Of a DNA stretch of 64,000 bases, positions 24,417 to 32,142 are shown piece by piece. Source of the DNA: Sporosarcina oncorhynchi (GTDB lineage Bacteria > Bacillota > Bacilli > Bacillales_A > Planococcaceae); contig NZ_CP129118.1 in NCBI RefSeq assembly GCF_033304615.1, positions 926,001-990,000 on the forward strand, read 5' to 3'. The translations under genes and the position numbers were made by a program. The first letter of the stretch is position 1; each line of letters opens with the position of its first letter. The notes beneath the pieces are model-generated. The model was not told where the DNA came from, made no database searches, and saw only the letters and a list, made by a program, of their open reading frames with translations.

Positions 24417-25481
24417 TCATTTTCGCTGTGATTTTGTGATTGCCTTCCAGCGTTTCCGTTCAGCGATTTGAGATTGTGCATTCGTTTTACGATCCAAGTA
24501 TGCGATTTCCCGTTGCAATTTGACGTAGCTCGCAAAACGGTCTTCAGCAAGTTCTCCGTCTTCTAACGCTTGTTGAATGGCGCAGCCCGGCTCCGATTTA
24601 TGGCTGCAATCATTGAACTTGCATGACTCAGAAAGGGCCTCAATATCTGAAAATCCACCTTCAACACTTTCACTATCGTTCCAAAGCTGGAATTCACGCA
24701 TCCCTGGTGTGTCAATCAGTACACCGCCATCAGGCAAAGGGATAAGTTCGCGATGGGTCGTTGTATGACGGCCTTTCGCATCGTCTTCGCGGATTGTTTG
24801 TACAGTCATAGTCGAATCACCGCAGATCGCATTGACTAAAGAAGATTTGCCGACACCTGATGAACCTAATAGTGCAGCAGTTTTACCATCATGCAACAAC
24901 GAGCTGATTTGGTCGATCCCTCTGCCAGTTTTACTACTGACAGCAAGCACTTCCGTTCCGAAAGCGATATTTCGTGCTTGGTCAATAAAATCTTCTGGAG
25001 AATCGCACAGATCCGCTTTGGTCAGCACAATTACAGGCACTGCACCAGAGTCATAGGCGGCGACTAAGTATCTTTCCAATCTCGGGATGTTGAAATCATC
25101 GTTCATAGAAGTGACGAGAAATACGATATCGACGTTAACAGCAATTAGTTGTTCAGTCATGGTAACCCCTGCCGTTTTACGAGAGAAAACAGAACTTCTC
25201 GGGAGAATGGCGTGAATAATGCCTCGTTCCTCACCGGGCATCCGCTCAATCGCTACCCAGTCGCCGACAGCGGGGTAATCTCTTCGGTCAATTGCATGAT
25301 GAAGCAAAGAGCCGGAACAGACCGCTAGCCACTCGCCTTGTTCAGTTATTACCCGATACATATGCTTATGTTCTAATGTCACGCGTCCGATCTTACAATC
25401 GTTTGATTTGAAGAGATGTTGTTGTTCATCCCAATGTGTTTGAAAAAGTTCATTCCAACCATAGTTTTGTAGTGTAGTCAA
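24417..25481 (-). CDS. rsgA: RsgA-type ribosome small-subunit GTPase
   Basis: 354 residues. Circularly permuted GTPase: N-terminal OB-like part, G4 as LTKAD near 155, then G1 GSSGVGKSS near 212 and G3 DTPG near 255, and a C-terminal zinc site CKFNDCSHKSEPGC. RsgA helps late 30S maturation and responds to (p)ppGpp in other species. Bacillales often have the main copy (yloQ) elsewhere, beside the prkC/prpC genes, so this may be a paralogue. Expression appears controlled by a leader ORF and a terminator just upstream. AGGAGG lies 7 bases before the ATG. Confidence 0.92.
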   Translation of the reverse strand: MTTLQNYGWNELFQTHWDEQQHLFKSNDCKIGRVTLEHKHMYRVITEQGEWLAVCSGSLLHHAIDRRDYPAVGDWVAIERMPGEERGIIHAILPRSSVFSRKTAGVTMTEQLIAVNVDIVFLVTSMNDDFNIPRLERYLVAAYDSGAVPVIVLTKADLCDSPEDFIDQARNIAFGTEVLAVSSKTGRGIDQISSLLHDGKTAALLGSSGVGKSSLVNAICGDSTMTVQTIREDDAKGRHTTTHRELIPLPDGGVLIDTPGMREFQLWNDSESVEGGFSDIEALSESCKFNDCSHKSEPGCAIQQALEDGELAEDRFASYVKLQREIAYLDRKTNAQSQIAERKRWKAITKSQRK

Positions 25482-25508
25482 TTAAATTCCTCCTAAATAT
25501 GAGCATAT

Positions 25509-25549
25509 AAAAAAAGCATGGGTCCGTGTATGATCGGACACCATGCTTT
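25509..25549 (-). terminator. Leader terminator before rsgA
   Basis: Read on the minus strand: AAAGCATGG-GTCCG... paired with CGGAC-CCATGCTTT and a run of T at 25509-25515. It lies only 28 bp before the rsgA start, so it must be bypassed for rsgA expression. Its first half can instead pair with 25595-25614. Confidence 0.85.
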
Positions 25550-25614
25550 CACGCGCATACCAGAAGAAACATGCCTGTACTTAAGGCATGGCAGGTGAAA
25601 GTATGGGTCCGATC
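25532..25614 (-). promoter_or_regulatory. Alternative antiterminator pairing in rsgA leader
   Basis: Minus-strand GATCGGACCCATACTTTCAC (plus 25595-25614, inside the leader ORF) is complementary, with two mismatches or bulges over about 20 bp, to GTGAAAGCATGGTGTCCGATC (plus 25532-25552), the first arm of the terminator. A small hairpin CATGCC/GGCATG lies between them. The two structures exclude each other. Confidence 0.75.
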
Positions 25615-25646
25615 CAAGTCGCAATTGCCAAGTTGAAGTTTGCCAT
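25581..25646 (-). CDS. Leader peptide of rsgA, 21 residues
   Basis: Short ORF on the minus strand: MANFNLAIATWIG followed by PILSPAMP and TAA, with AGGTGA 6 bases before the ATG. It begins about 25 bp after a consensus promoter and its codons 11-18 form one arm of the antiterminator, so its translation would decide between the two RNA structures. Sequence is mostly hydrophobic. A second possible mini-ORF of 7 codons (MFLLVCA) follows. It is not a known family. Confidence 0.65.
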   Translation of the reverse strand: MANFNLAIATWIGPILSPAMP

Positions 25647-25677
25647 AGTAATCACCTGCTTTCTGAAAGTTAGATTA

Positions 25678-25706
25678 ATCATAATTCAGAGACGTTTGTC
25701 TGTCAA
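25678..25706 (-). promoter_or_regulatory. Sigma-A promoter of rsgA leader
   Basis: On the minus strand: TTGACA (plus 25701-25706), 17-bp spacer, TATGAT (plus 25678-25683). Strong match in both boxes and in spacing. Transcription would start near 25670 and run through the leader ORF. Confidence 0.88.
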
Positions 25707-26022
25707 GGAAGATTTGAGATTAATTGGAAGGTATGAGGAAAAGTTGTTAATAGTTTTTGTTGTAGAATAAGCCTGTCTATTCGCTGATGTCTACACTTTC
25801 ATTTTTATTTCAAAAAGTCACTTATCTTTGGGGATGTTATAGAACTTTAATTAAATGAAGTACATTGACAATGTGCATATTACAGATTACACTCGAATTA
25901 GAACATATATTCCTATAAGTGGCTGCAATTGAACTAAAATCTGCTAAGGAAAATAGTCTTAAAAAGTGGTATCCTAGTAACAAAGGTTTTTTTGCATACT
26001 AATGAAGGAAGGAGAGAAGACA

Positions 26023-26421
26023 ATGGAGAATCATGAACTGAAAGAAATGTTGCAATCCGTCATACAGGAAGCCATTCAACCCCTTTACGTGAAATTCGAT
26101 CAATTGGAATCAAGATTCGACAAACTCGAAGGAAGATTTGATAAGCTTGAATTCAGATTTGATATGCTTGAATCTAGATTCGATAAGTTTGAAGCAAGAT
26201 TTGATGAATTTGAGCTGTTCACTAGAACTAAATTTGCAGAAGTGGATGCCAAGCTTACTTCGATTTCCGAACAAGTGGCCAGCAATACAGAACGGCTTAT
26301 GGAAATTGAGAAACAAATGGTCCTTAAAAGTGAGTACATCCCCCAGATGGCTGCGATGACGACCCGGATGGACGAGTTATCACTTGATGTGAAAGTGTTA
26401 AAGAAAGCTATCGTGAACTGA
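26023..26421 (+). CDS. Heptad-repeat coiled-coil protein
   Basis: 132 residues. Residues 22-65 contain five consecutive seven-residue repeats of the form (E/S/G)RFDKLE, giving a parallel coiled coil; the gene therefore carries 21-bp internal repeats. The C-terminal part is a less regular helix. Start at MENHELKE after GGAG. A short paralogue-like protein lies at 41192. No signal sequence. Role unknown; such proteins may be structural or phage-derived. The 25707-26022 gap shows only a weak TATCCT-type -10 near its end and nothing else I can identify. Confidence 0.72.
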   Translation: MENHELKEMLQSVIQEAIQPLYVKFDQLESRFDKLEGRFDKLEFRFDMLESRFDKFEARFDEFELFTRTKFAEVDAKLTSISEQVASNTERLMEIEKQMVLKSEYIPQMAAMTTRMDELSLDVKVLKKAIVN

Positions 26422-26457
26422 CTTACAATTCAGCTATTCATAGGACAAGTTTGACTT

Positions 26458-26486
26458 CCATTGCGAACAAGCAATGGTTTTTTTTT
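26458..26486 (+). terminator. Intrinsic terminator
   Basis: CCATTGC...GCAATGG followed by a long T run, after the coiled-coil gene. Confidence 0.88.
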
Positions 26487-26581
26487 CGTCTTTTTGATTG
26501 GATCATCTTCTATAATGTCATCCAATTCAGAACCTTCCTATGGTAAACTAGTTTTAAACAACAACGGGGAGGTGATGAACA

Positions 26582-29500
26582 ATGCAGGTGAAACCGGTTA
26601 TCCAATCGAAACTGATGCCACCAATACCTTCAGCGACCTATATGAGACGTGCTTCTTTTATTAAAAAGCTAAGGCAATCAAGTCATATGAAACTGACAAT
26701 TATGCATAGTGGGGCAGGGTATGGGAAAAGTTCCGGTCTGGCGACGTATTTCTATGATACGGATGCTACATATAGCTGGTATTCTGTCACTGAAGAAGAC
26801 GATGACATTTTGCCGTTCATCACCCATTTGACGCAAAGTATTCGAAGAATCCGTCCTTCATTCGGCCACTCATTTACTGAATGGGGTATTATCCATAATG
26901 ATTTGGATATCGAGCGATGGCTTGTACAATTTATGAATGAGCTTTGTGAAATTGTCGATCCGTTCTATCTGATTATTGACGATTTTCACCATGTTGATCA
27001 CGTATTTACGATCAACTATATTCTTGAAAAAATGATCCAGTTATTGCCGCCATCCATCCATCTCGTTGTAGCGTCACGTACACGTCCGCGATGGTCAAGT
27101 TTGGCGAAGTTGAAAATGATGGGGCAATCGCTGGAATTGACAGAGGAAGACTTGCTGTTTTCTGAAGAAGAAGTGGCTGTTTTCTATGAAGACTATTTCA
27201 ATCAGATTTTGACAGAAGAAGAGGCATTGTCGATCGTGCAATTGACAGAAGGATGGGCAATTGCGGTTAATTTACTTGCCATTCATCTGACTGGAAGTGA
27301 AAAGGACTTTTCAGTTGAAATGAAACCCGCGTTGCAAGATCTGTTTGCGTATTTGTCTGAAGAAGTATTTAACCGGATGTCCGAAACGGAAAAGCGATGG
27401 GCATTATCATTCTCTATTTTTCCGATGTTTTCAACGGATCTCATCGAAGAGTTCTATGGAAAGGAAGCAAATGATGTCCTTCGTGAACTTGCAAGCAGAC
27501 ATGTATTCATTCAATCCCTCGGCGAAGGGGTTTACCGTTACCATGCTCTCTTCCAACAGTTTTTGGAACGGAAATGGCGGTCTGTCAATCTTGCGGAATA
27601 TGTCATATACCAGAAGAAAGCAGTGGCCTATTATTTGCAACAATCCGATCCAACGCAAGCCATTTTACATGCGGTGAAAAGCGACGATGCAAGCTTCATC
27701 GGCCAAATTATAATGGACAATGGTGCCACGTTAATCCGATCAGGCCAGTTTGAATGGCTGCTTGAGATTCTGAAAAATCTTCACCCGATAATAAAAGAAC
27801 AGCATTATCCCCTCTATTATTATGAAGGAGAAGCACATCGTTATCGTGCCTATTATGAAAAAGCACGTACTGCATACTTAACATGCATTGAAATAGCGGA
27901 AACATGCAATGACGATTATTACATCGGCAGGGCGCATGCCGGCATCGCGCATATTTACTTGGATACAATCCAGCCCGGTTTAGCGGATCCGCATTTATTG
28001 AACGCCATACTGTACGCGGAAAGAAGCGTGAGAACATCTTCGCATGAAAAGGAACTGCTCAAACGCCAATTCGCAGAAAACCTTGTCAACCTTGGAAAAG
28101 GGGCCGCAGCTGCCGAATGGGTGAAACAGGAAATTACGGATACAAGGATTTTACAGGAAGGGAACTTGGATGCGCGGATTGCTTTGCGGACCGGTAAGTT
28201 GAATGAAGCCCAAACGATCTTAACCACTAGAGAACATAGTTCAGTGTTACCCGATTCACATCGCGAAACAGATGTATTGTTATCGCTGATCTACGCGATG
28301 ACAGGACAATCATCACTTGCAATTACGAGTGCGGAAAACGGAATCAGCTTAGGAAAAGAGGAGAAGTCGGTATTCATCGAAGCGGTTGGCAGGATTCGGT
28401 TAGGACATGCAAAGATTTTGGAAGATCCGTTTACGATGGACGCATCCAAAACGTATTATCTACGGGCAATCGAGCAGATGGACGAGCTGAATGTTTCAAG
28501 AGGTAACGCAGAGCCGTATATGGGCTTGGCGATACTTTTTGCTAGGCTAGGTCATTTCACAGAAGCGATTCGTTACGGTAAAGCCGGCTTGCATGAAACA
28601 GATCGTGTTCAAGACGGTTGGCTGTCTGGGTTGATTCATATCAGTTTAGGCATTGTTTATAAGTACGCGAAGGATGATTTGAATGCAGAAAAGCACTTGA
28701 AAGAAGCCGAACGTCTGTTGATGGAATGCGGAGATCAATACGGAAAAATGGTCGTGACGTTTTGGCTCATGCGCATTTATTCACAAAAAGCAGACGAGGA
28801 GTTATTCACTAAGTACGCAGATGAGTTCTTTTCGCTTTTATACGAACAGGATTATTTCTATTTCTTAACGAGCGATACAATGTTCGGACCGTTCGACAGG
28901 CAATCCATCTACCCGTTAGTGATACAAGCATCAAAGTTGCATCCTGACCATGCAGGCATCCAGCAGGCGATTCATATCTTAGAGCTGAAAGATGTCGAAA
29001 ACCATCCTGGCTATAAGCTTGATGTATGCGTATTAGGTCCGTTCACTGTAAACCTCGGACTCGACGGAGTACAAGAGCGAAAGTGGCAACGAGACAAAGC
29101 GAAAGAACTGTTCCTGTATTTATTGTTGAATAAAACCCGGTACGTGCCAAAAGAGGAAATCATGCAGGCATTATGGACAGACATCGATGAAAAGACCGCT
29201 GATCGTGATTTTAAAGTGGCACTCAATGCGCTGTTGAAAGTATTAGAACCGAATCGGTCGGCAAGGGAATCATCATTCTTCATTTTGCGCAAACAAACGA
29301 TGTACCAACTGAACCCGCAAGCCGCCATTCAAACGGACTTGGAACGGTTCAAACAGTACATGGAAAAAGGCCTCGCAGAAAAAGTTGCAGACCAATCCAT
29401 CGAGCATCTATTAAAAGCGGCAGCATTATATAAAGGCAAACTGTTCGAAGAGAAACTGTCCGTTGAATGGATCGCCACTGAGCGAGAACAGGTTGAACAG

Positions 29501-29773
29501 CACTACATTCAGGTGATCGAAAAACTCGCCCAGTCCTACACGCGCTTGCAACAATACAACAAAACAATCGAATGGGCAGAACGCCTCGTCCGCATCGACC
29601 CAACATGGGAAGAAGCGTACCGCCTGCTTATGTACGCCCATTACCAACTCCAAAACCGACCACAATCCATCAAATGGTACAACCGTTGCACAGAGATACT
29701 TGAGGAAGAGTTCTCAATCAGACCAATGGAATCGACCGAGCAAATGTATAAAATGATCATGAACGAACTGTGA
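26582..29773 (+). CDS. Large MalT-like ATPase regulator with BTAD domain
   Basis: 1063 residues. N-terminal STAND-type NTPase: Walker A HSGAGYGKSS near residue 44, Walker B-like LIIDDFHHVDH near 133, then the winged-helix part of the NACHT/STAND arm. Middle 380-800 is TPR-like (repeated GRAHAGIAHIYL, GLAILFARLGHFTEAIRYG). At about 815 a winged-helix DNA-binding domain begins (LGPFTVNLGLDGVQERKWQRDKAKELFLYLLL) and a bacterial transcriptional activator domain closes the protein. GGGGAGGTGATG gives a strong start. It is 2.4 kb before the cre-preceded transporter/acyl-CoA operon at 32143; it may regulate it, but that is not shown. Confidence 0.88.
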   Translation: MQVKPVIQSKLMPPIPSATYMRRASFIKKLRQSSHMKLTIMHSGAGYGKSSGLATYFYDTDATYSWYSVTEEDDDILPFITHLTQSIRRIRPSFGHSFTEWGIIHNDLDIERWLVQFMNELCEIVDPFYLIIDDFHHVDHVFTINYILEKMIQLLPPSIHLVVASRTRPRWSSLAKLKMMGQSLELTEEDLLFSEEEVAVFYEDYFNQILTEEEALSIVQLTEGWAIAVNLLAIHLTGSEKDFSVEMKPALQDLFAYLSEEVFNRMSETEKRWALSFSIFPMFSTDLIEEFYGKEANDVLRELASRHVFIQSLGEGVYRYHALFQQFLERKWRSVNLAEYVIYQKKAVAYYLQQSDPTQAILHAVKSDDASFIGQIIMDNGATLIRSGQFEWLLEILKNLHPIIKEQHYPLYYYEGEAHRYRAYYEKARTAYLTCIEIAETCNDDYYIGRAHAGIAHIYLDTIQPGLADPHLLNAILYAERSVRTSSHEKELLKRQFAENLVNLGKGAAAAEWVKQEITDTRILQEGNLDARIALRTGKLNEAQTILTTREHSSVLPDSHRETDVLLSLIYAMTGQSSLAITSAENGISLGKEEKSVFIEAVGRIRLGHAKILEDPFTMDASKTYYLRAIEQMDELNVSRGNAEPYMGLAILFARLGHFTEAIRYGKAGLHETDRVQDGWLSGLIHISLGIVYKYAKDDLNAEKHLKEAERLLMECGDQYGKMVVTFWLMRIYSQKADEELFTKYADEFFSLLYEQDYFYFLTSDTMFGPFDRQSIYPLVIQASKLHPDHAGIQQAIHILELKDVENHPGYKLDVCVLGPFTVNLGLDGVQERKWQRDKAKELFLYLLLNKTRYVPKEEIMQALWTDIDEKTADRDFKVALNALLKVLEPNRSARESSFFILRKQTMYQLNPQAAIQTDLERFKQYMEKGLAEKVADQSIEHLLKAAALYKGKLFEEKLSVEWIATEREQVEQHYIQVIEKLAQSYTRLQQYNKTIEWAERLVRIDPTWEEAYRLLMYAHYQLQNRPQSIKWYNRCTEILEEEFSIRPMESTEQMYKMIMNEL

Positions 29774-29806
29774 GCAGCGACATTAAATCGCCGCTCACAG
29801 TTTTTT
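29767..29806. terminator. Bidirectional terminator
   Basis: CTGTGAGC...GCTCACAG followed by TTTTTT on the plus strand, between convergent genes. Confidence 0.88.
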
Positions 29807-30236
29807 AGTCTTGATTAAAATGCCAAAGCTTTTCTAAAGGAATGTCAGATTCAAGATAGCCGTACATCTTTTGCATACGTTCTGTGATTGCCTGATCGGG
29901 TGAAGTTGTAAAGAACTCAATGTTGACCTGACAATGCGCCAACGCCAAATGATCCGTCAGTTGGCGTGCGAATTGACCAAGTGGTTCTCGATATTCATCT
30001 CTCACTTCTTGCTCCGAAAAATAGGAACAAGAAACAGTATTCTCCCGAAAATCGTCTTCATCGTCAACTAGGTTAGATTCATATTCATCGATGATCGCCA
30101 GTACATACGCATACTCGCCAATCCTTACTTTCCATACTTCGAAGTCTTTTAATCTTATCTTCCGTTCAAAATAATCGATCACTCGTAATTCATCTCCAAT
30201 TTCAAGTGCATTGCAACCATCATTTCTTACATTCAA
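29805..30236 (-). CDS. Unknown protein
   Basis: 143 residues; no family recognised. Acidic middle (LVDDEDDFRENTVS), beta-rich N-terminal half, no membrane segment. Its start overlaps the end of the gene at 30220 (17 bp), so it is probably last in the four-gene minus-strand unit 31280 to 29805. Confidence 0.6.
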   Translation of the reverse strand: MNVRNDGCNALEIGDELRVIDYFERKIRLKDFEVWKVRIGEYAYVLAIIDEYESNLVDDEDDFRENTVSCSYFSEQEVRDEYREPLGQFARQLTDHLALAHCQVNIEFFTTSPDQAITERMQKMYGYLESDIPLEKLWHFNQD

Positions 30237-30429
30237 ATGAGTAAGAACTTGTTAGCGGATTATGTATTTCTAAGTGGAGATTCCCCCCAGCTTCATTACA
30301 TCCGTCTGCTCCGAGTTTAATTTCCTTTGTATTGAAATAACTTGTAGTTATCAACATAATTGCAGCTGTCAACATAATAACTGCTCCAATCGATAACAGG
30401 GTAGACATTATTTTTGTATTTCTAGACAT
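30220..30429 (-). CDS. Small membrane-anchored protein, unknown
   Basis: 69 residues with one N-terminal hydrophobic helix (MSTLLSIGAVIMLTAAIMLIT) and a short outward tail carrying two cysteines (DGCNEAGG and SFECKK). AAAGG precedes the start. Member of the same small unit. Confidence 0.6.
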   Translation of the reverse strand: MSRNTKIMSTLLSIGAVIMLTAAIMLITTSYFNTKEIKLGADGCNEAGGNLHLEIHNPLTSSYSFECKK

Positions 30430-30465
30430 TCAGCCATCAACCTTTCTTTTATTAGAATAAATTCA

Positions 30466-30708
30466 TCAAGCCTTCTTCGTAGATGTGACTTTTACGAGAG
30501 CGATAGCAACTAGCATTGAAAGAAATGCCGTTACAACAATCTTAACCCATGAAAGTTCCACATTAAAAGGGGACATTTCCTTCATATTAAATGTATACAT
30601 CGACCACCATTCATCTCCAGTTGAGAGAAAGACAGATGCAAACACCCATACACCGAATAATACCAGTGCATTCACGACATATAGAACCTTTTTCTGCAAT
30701 TTCAACAC
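30466..30708 (-). CDS. Small membrane protein, unknown
   Basis: 80 residues with two hydrophobic helices (9-28 and 53-72) separated by a WWSMYTF loop. GTG or TTG start near GGGAG. Third gene upstream in the unit; no family recognised. Confidence 0.6.
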   Translation of the reverse strand: MLKLQKKVLYVVNALVLFGVWVFASVFLSTGDEWWSMYTFNMKEMSPFNVELSWVKIVVTAFLSMLVAIALVKVTSTKKA

Positions 30709-30719
30709 TCCCGGATTGG

Positions 30720-31280
30720 TTACTTTACTTTAATAGTAAGCTTAGAAATCAACTGTTTTTCAGGTTCATAATAGAGTTCTTCAGTTTCAATTTCATCCAG
30801 TATTACAAATGCGCTCACAATATACTTACCTGAATCAGCCTCTACAACTTCCAGACTCTCTTGAATCAACAACTCATTATCCCACGTGAATGACTGACTA
30901 ATCGTCTCATTCGCTCCTAGTTCCACTACAACATACTCATAAAACGAACGACCTTGAATAGACTTGAAATCCGTACTGTTTAGCGGGTCCAACAGCCGGA
31001 AAGAGCTGACATCTTTCTTCTCAATCAAAACAGAAGAAATTCCTTCTTTCATATCCGCGGGAAGAGGCACATACAATTTTTTCGGCAAATCATTATGGTT
31101 CTTCAATGTCACCGTAACCACCAACTCATCATCAGATGTAACCTCTTGCATATTCACTGCCAAAGTCAATTCAATACCATCCATTTTCTTTGTAACCGAG
31201 CTATCTTCGGACGAGCAACCCGTCAGAATGATAAGTAGTCCAATGACGCTCGATAAGAAATACATCTTCAAATTATTCAT
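30720..31280 (-). CDS. Lipoprotein, BsuPI-like beta domain
   Basis: 186 residues. Signal peptide with lipobox LLIILTGC giving a lipid-anchored Cys near residue 22, then a beta-sandwich-like domain (ELVVTVTLKNHNDLPKKLYVPLP) resembling the intracellular proteinase inhibitor fold. First gene of the minus-strand unit. Extracellular role unknown. Confidence 0.72.
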   Translation of the reverse strand: MNNLKMYFLSSVIGLLIILTGCSSEDSSVTKKMDGIELTLAVNMQEVTSDDELVVTVTLKNHNDLPKKLYVPLPADMKEGISSVLIEKKDVSSFRLLDPLNSTDFKSIQGRSFYEYVVVELGANETISQSFTWDNELLIQESLEVVEADSGKYIVSAFVILDEIETEELYYEPEKQLISKLTIKVK

Positions 31281-31355
31281 CCCCTCTATAAAAGCTACGA
31301 TGCAATATTACTTATATACTCTTATACGATTGAAAGGTCTGGAAGTTTCATATAG

Positions 31356-31931
31356 TAAGGACGTTTCGATACGACGAGGGTACGTTGTGATACGGGGCTT
31401 CTACGTTTCGTTGCGCCCGCTACGTTTCGATACGACGGGGTTACGTTTCGATACGCGCGGTTTACTTTTCGTTGCGCCCGCTACTTTTCGATACGACGGG
31501 GTTACGTTTCGATACGGCGCCTCTACGTTTCGATACCAGCGGTTTACGTTTCGTTGCGCCCGCTACGTTTCGATACGACGGGGCTACGTTGTGATACGAG
31601 GCATCTACTTTTCGATACGAGCCGTTTACGTTTCGTTGCGCCCGCTACGTTTCGATACGACGGGGTTACGTTTCGATACGGCGCCTCTACGTTTCGATAC
31701 GAGCGGTTTACGTTTCGTTGCGCCCGCTACGTTTCAATACGACGGGGTTACGTTTCGATACGACGCCTTTACATTTCGATACGCATGGTTTACGTTTCGT
31801 TGCGCCTACTACGTTTCGATACGACGTGGTTACGTTGTGATACGAGGCATCTACTTTTCGATACGAGTGGTTTACGTTTCGTTGCGCCCGCTACGTTTCG
31901 ATACGACGGGGTTACGTTGTGATACATACGT
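31356..31931. repeat. 82-bp higher-order repeat array (TACGTTTCGATACG family)
   Basis: Tandem array of about 27 short units, each a conserved TACGTTTCGATACG-type core followed by 5-7 variable bases. Unit lengths follow 21, 21, 21, 19 bp, for a super-unit of 82 bp, repeated about seven times; the 19-bp unit is always the TTGCGCCCGC type. Frames run open through it only because the repeat lacks plus-strand stop codons. The rest of the 31281-32142 gap holds a terminator and a cre site. Confidence 0.9.
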
Positions 31932-32034
31932 GAAGATTCCCAACCAGATTGAAGATCAACAATTTCCATTGAAAAAACCTTCAAAGTCAAAGGCGTTTGC
32001 CTTAATTTCTGCCTAAACCCCGCAGAAATACGGC

Positions 32035-32069
32035 AAAAGAGTTGCACAGCGGAGCTGTGCAACTCTTTT
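32035..32069. terminator. Perfect 15-bp hairpin
   Basis: AAAAGAGTTGCACAG paired with CTGTGCAACTCTTTT, loop CGGAG. It can work on either strand and separates the repeat array from the transporter operon. Confidence 0.85.
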
Positions 32070-32101
32070 GTAACTCTATTAATTTAAAGTAATAGACAGA
32101 A

Positions 32102-32115
32102 AGAAAGCGTTTACA
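32102..32115 (+). promoter_or_regulatory. cre site (CcpA operator)
   Basis: AGAAAGCGTTTACA matches TGWAARCGYTWNCW at 13 of 14 positions. It is 28 bp before the substrate-binding protein gene, a position where CcpA binding would repress the operon while glucose is available. Confidence 0.75.
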
Positions 32116-32142
32116 AAAACGAATGGAGAGAGGGGTTCACGT

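Noticed and set aside
25588-25770. 60-codon plus-strand ORF
   Set aside because: Antisense to the rsgA leader ORF and promoter, with no ribosome site; its content mirrors the leader structure.
31356-31931. CRISPR array
   Set aside because: Cores of 14 bp with 5-7 bp tails are far too short for repeats and spacers, tails recur, and no cas gene is near.
30964-32016. 350-codon plus-strand frame
   Set aside because: Its first part is antisense to the lipoprotein gene and the rest is the repeat array; no start signal.
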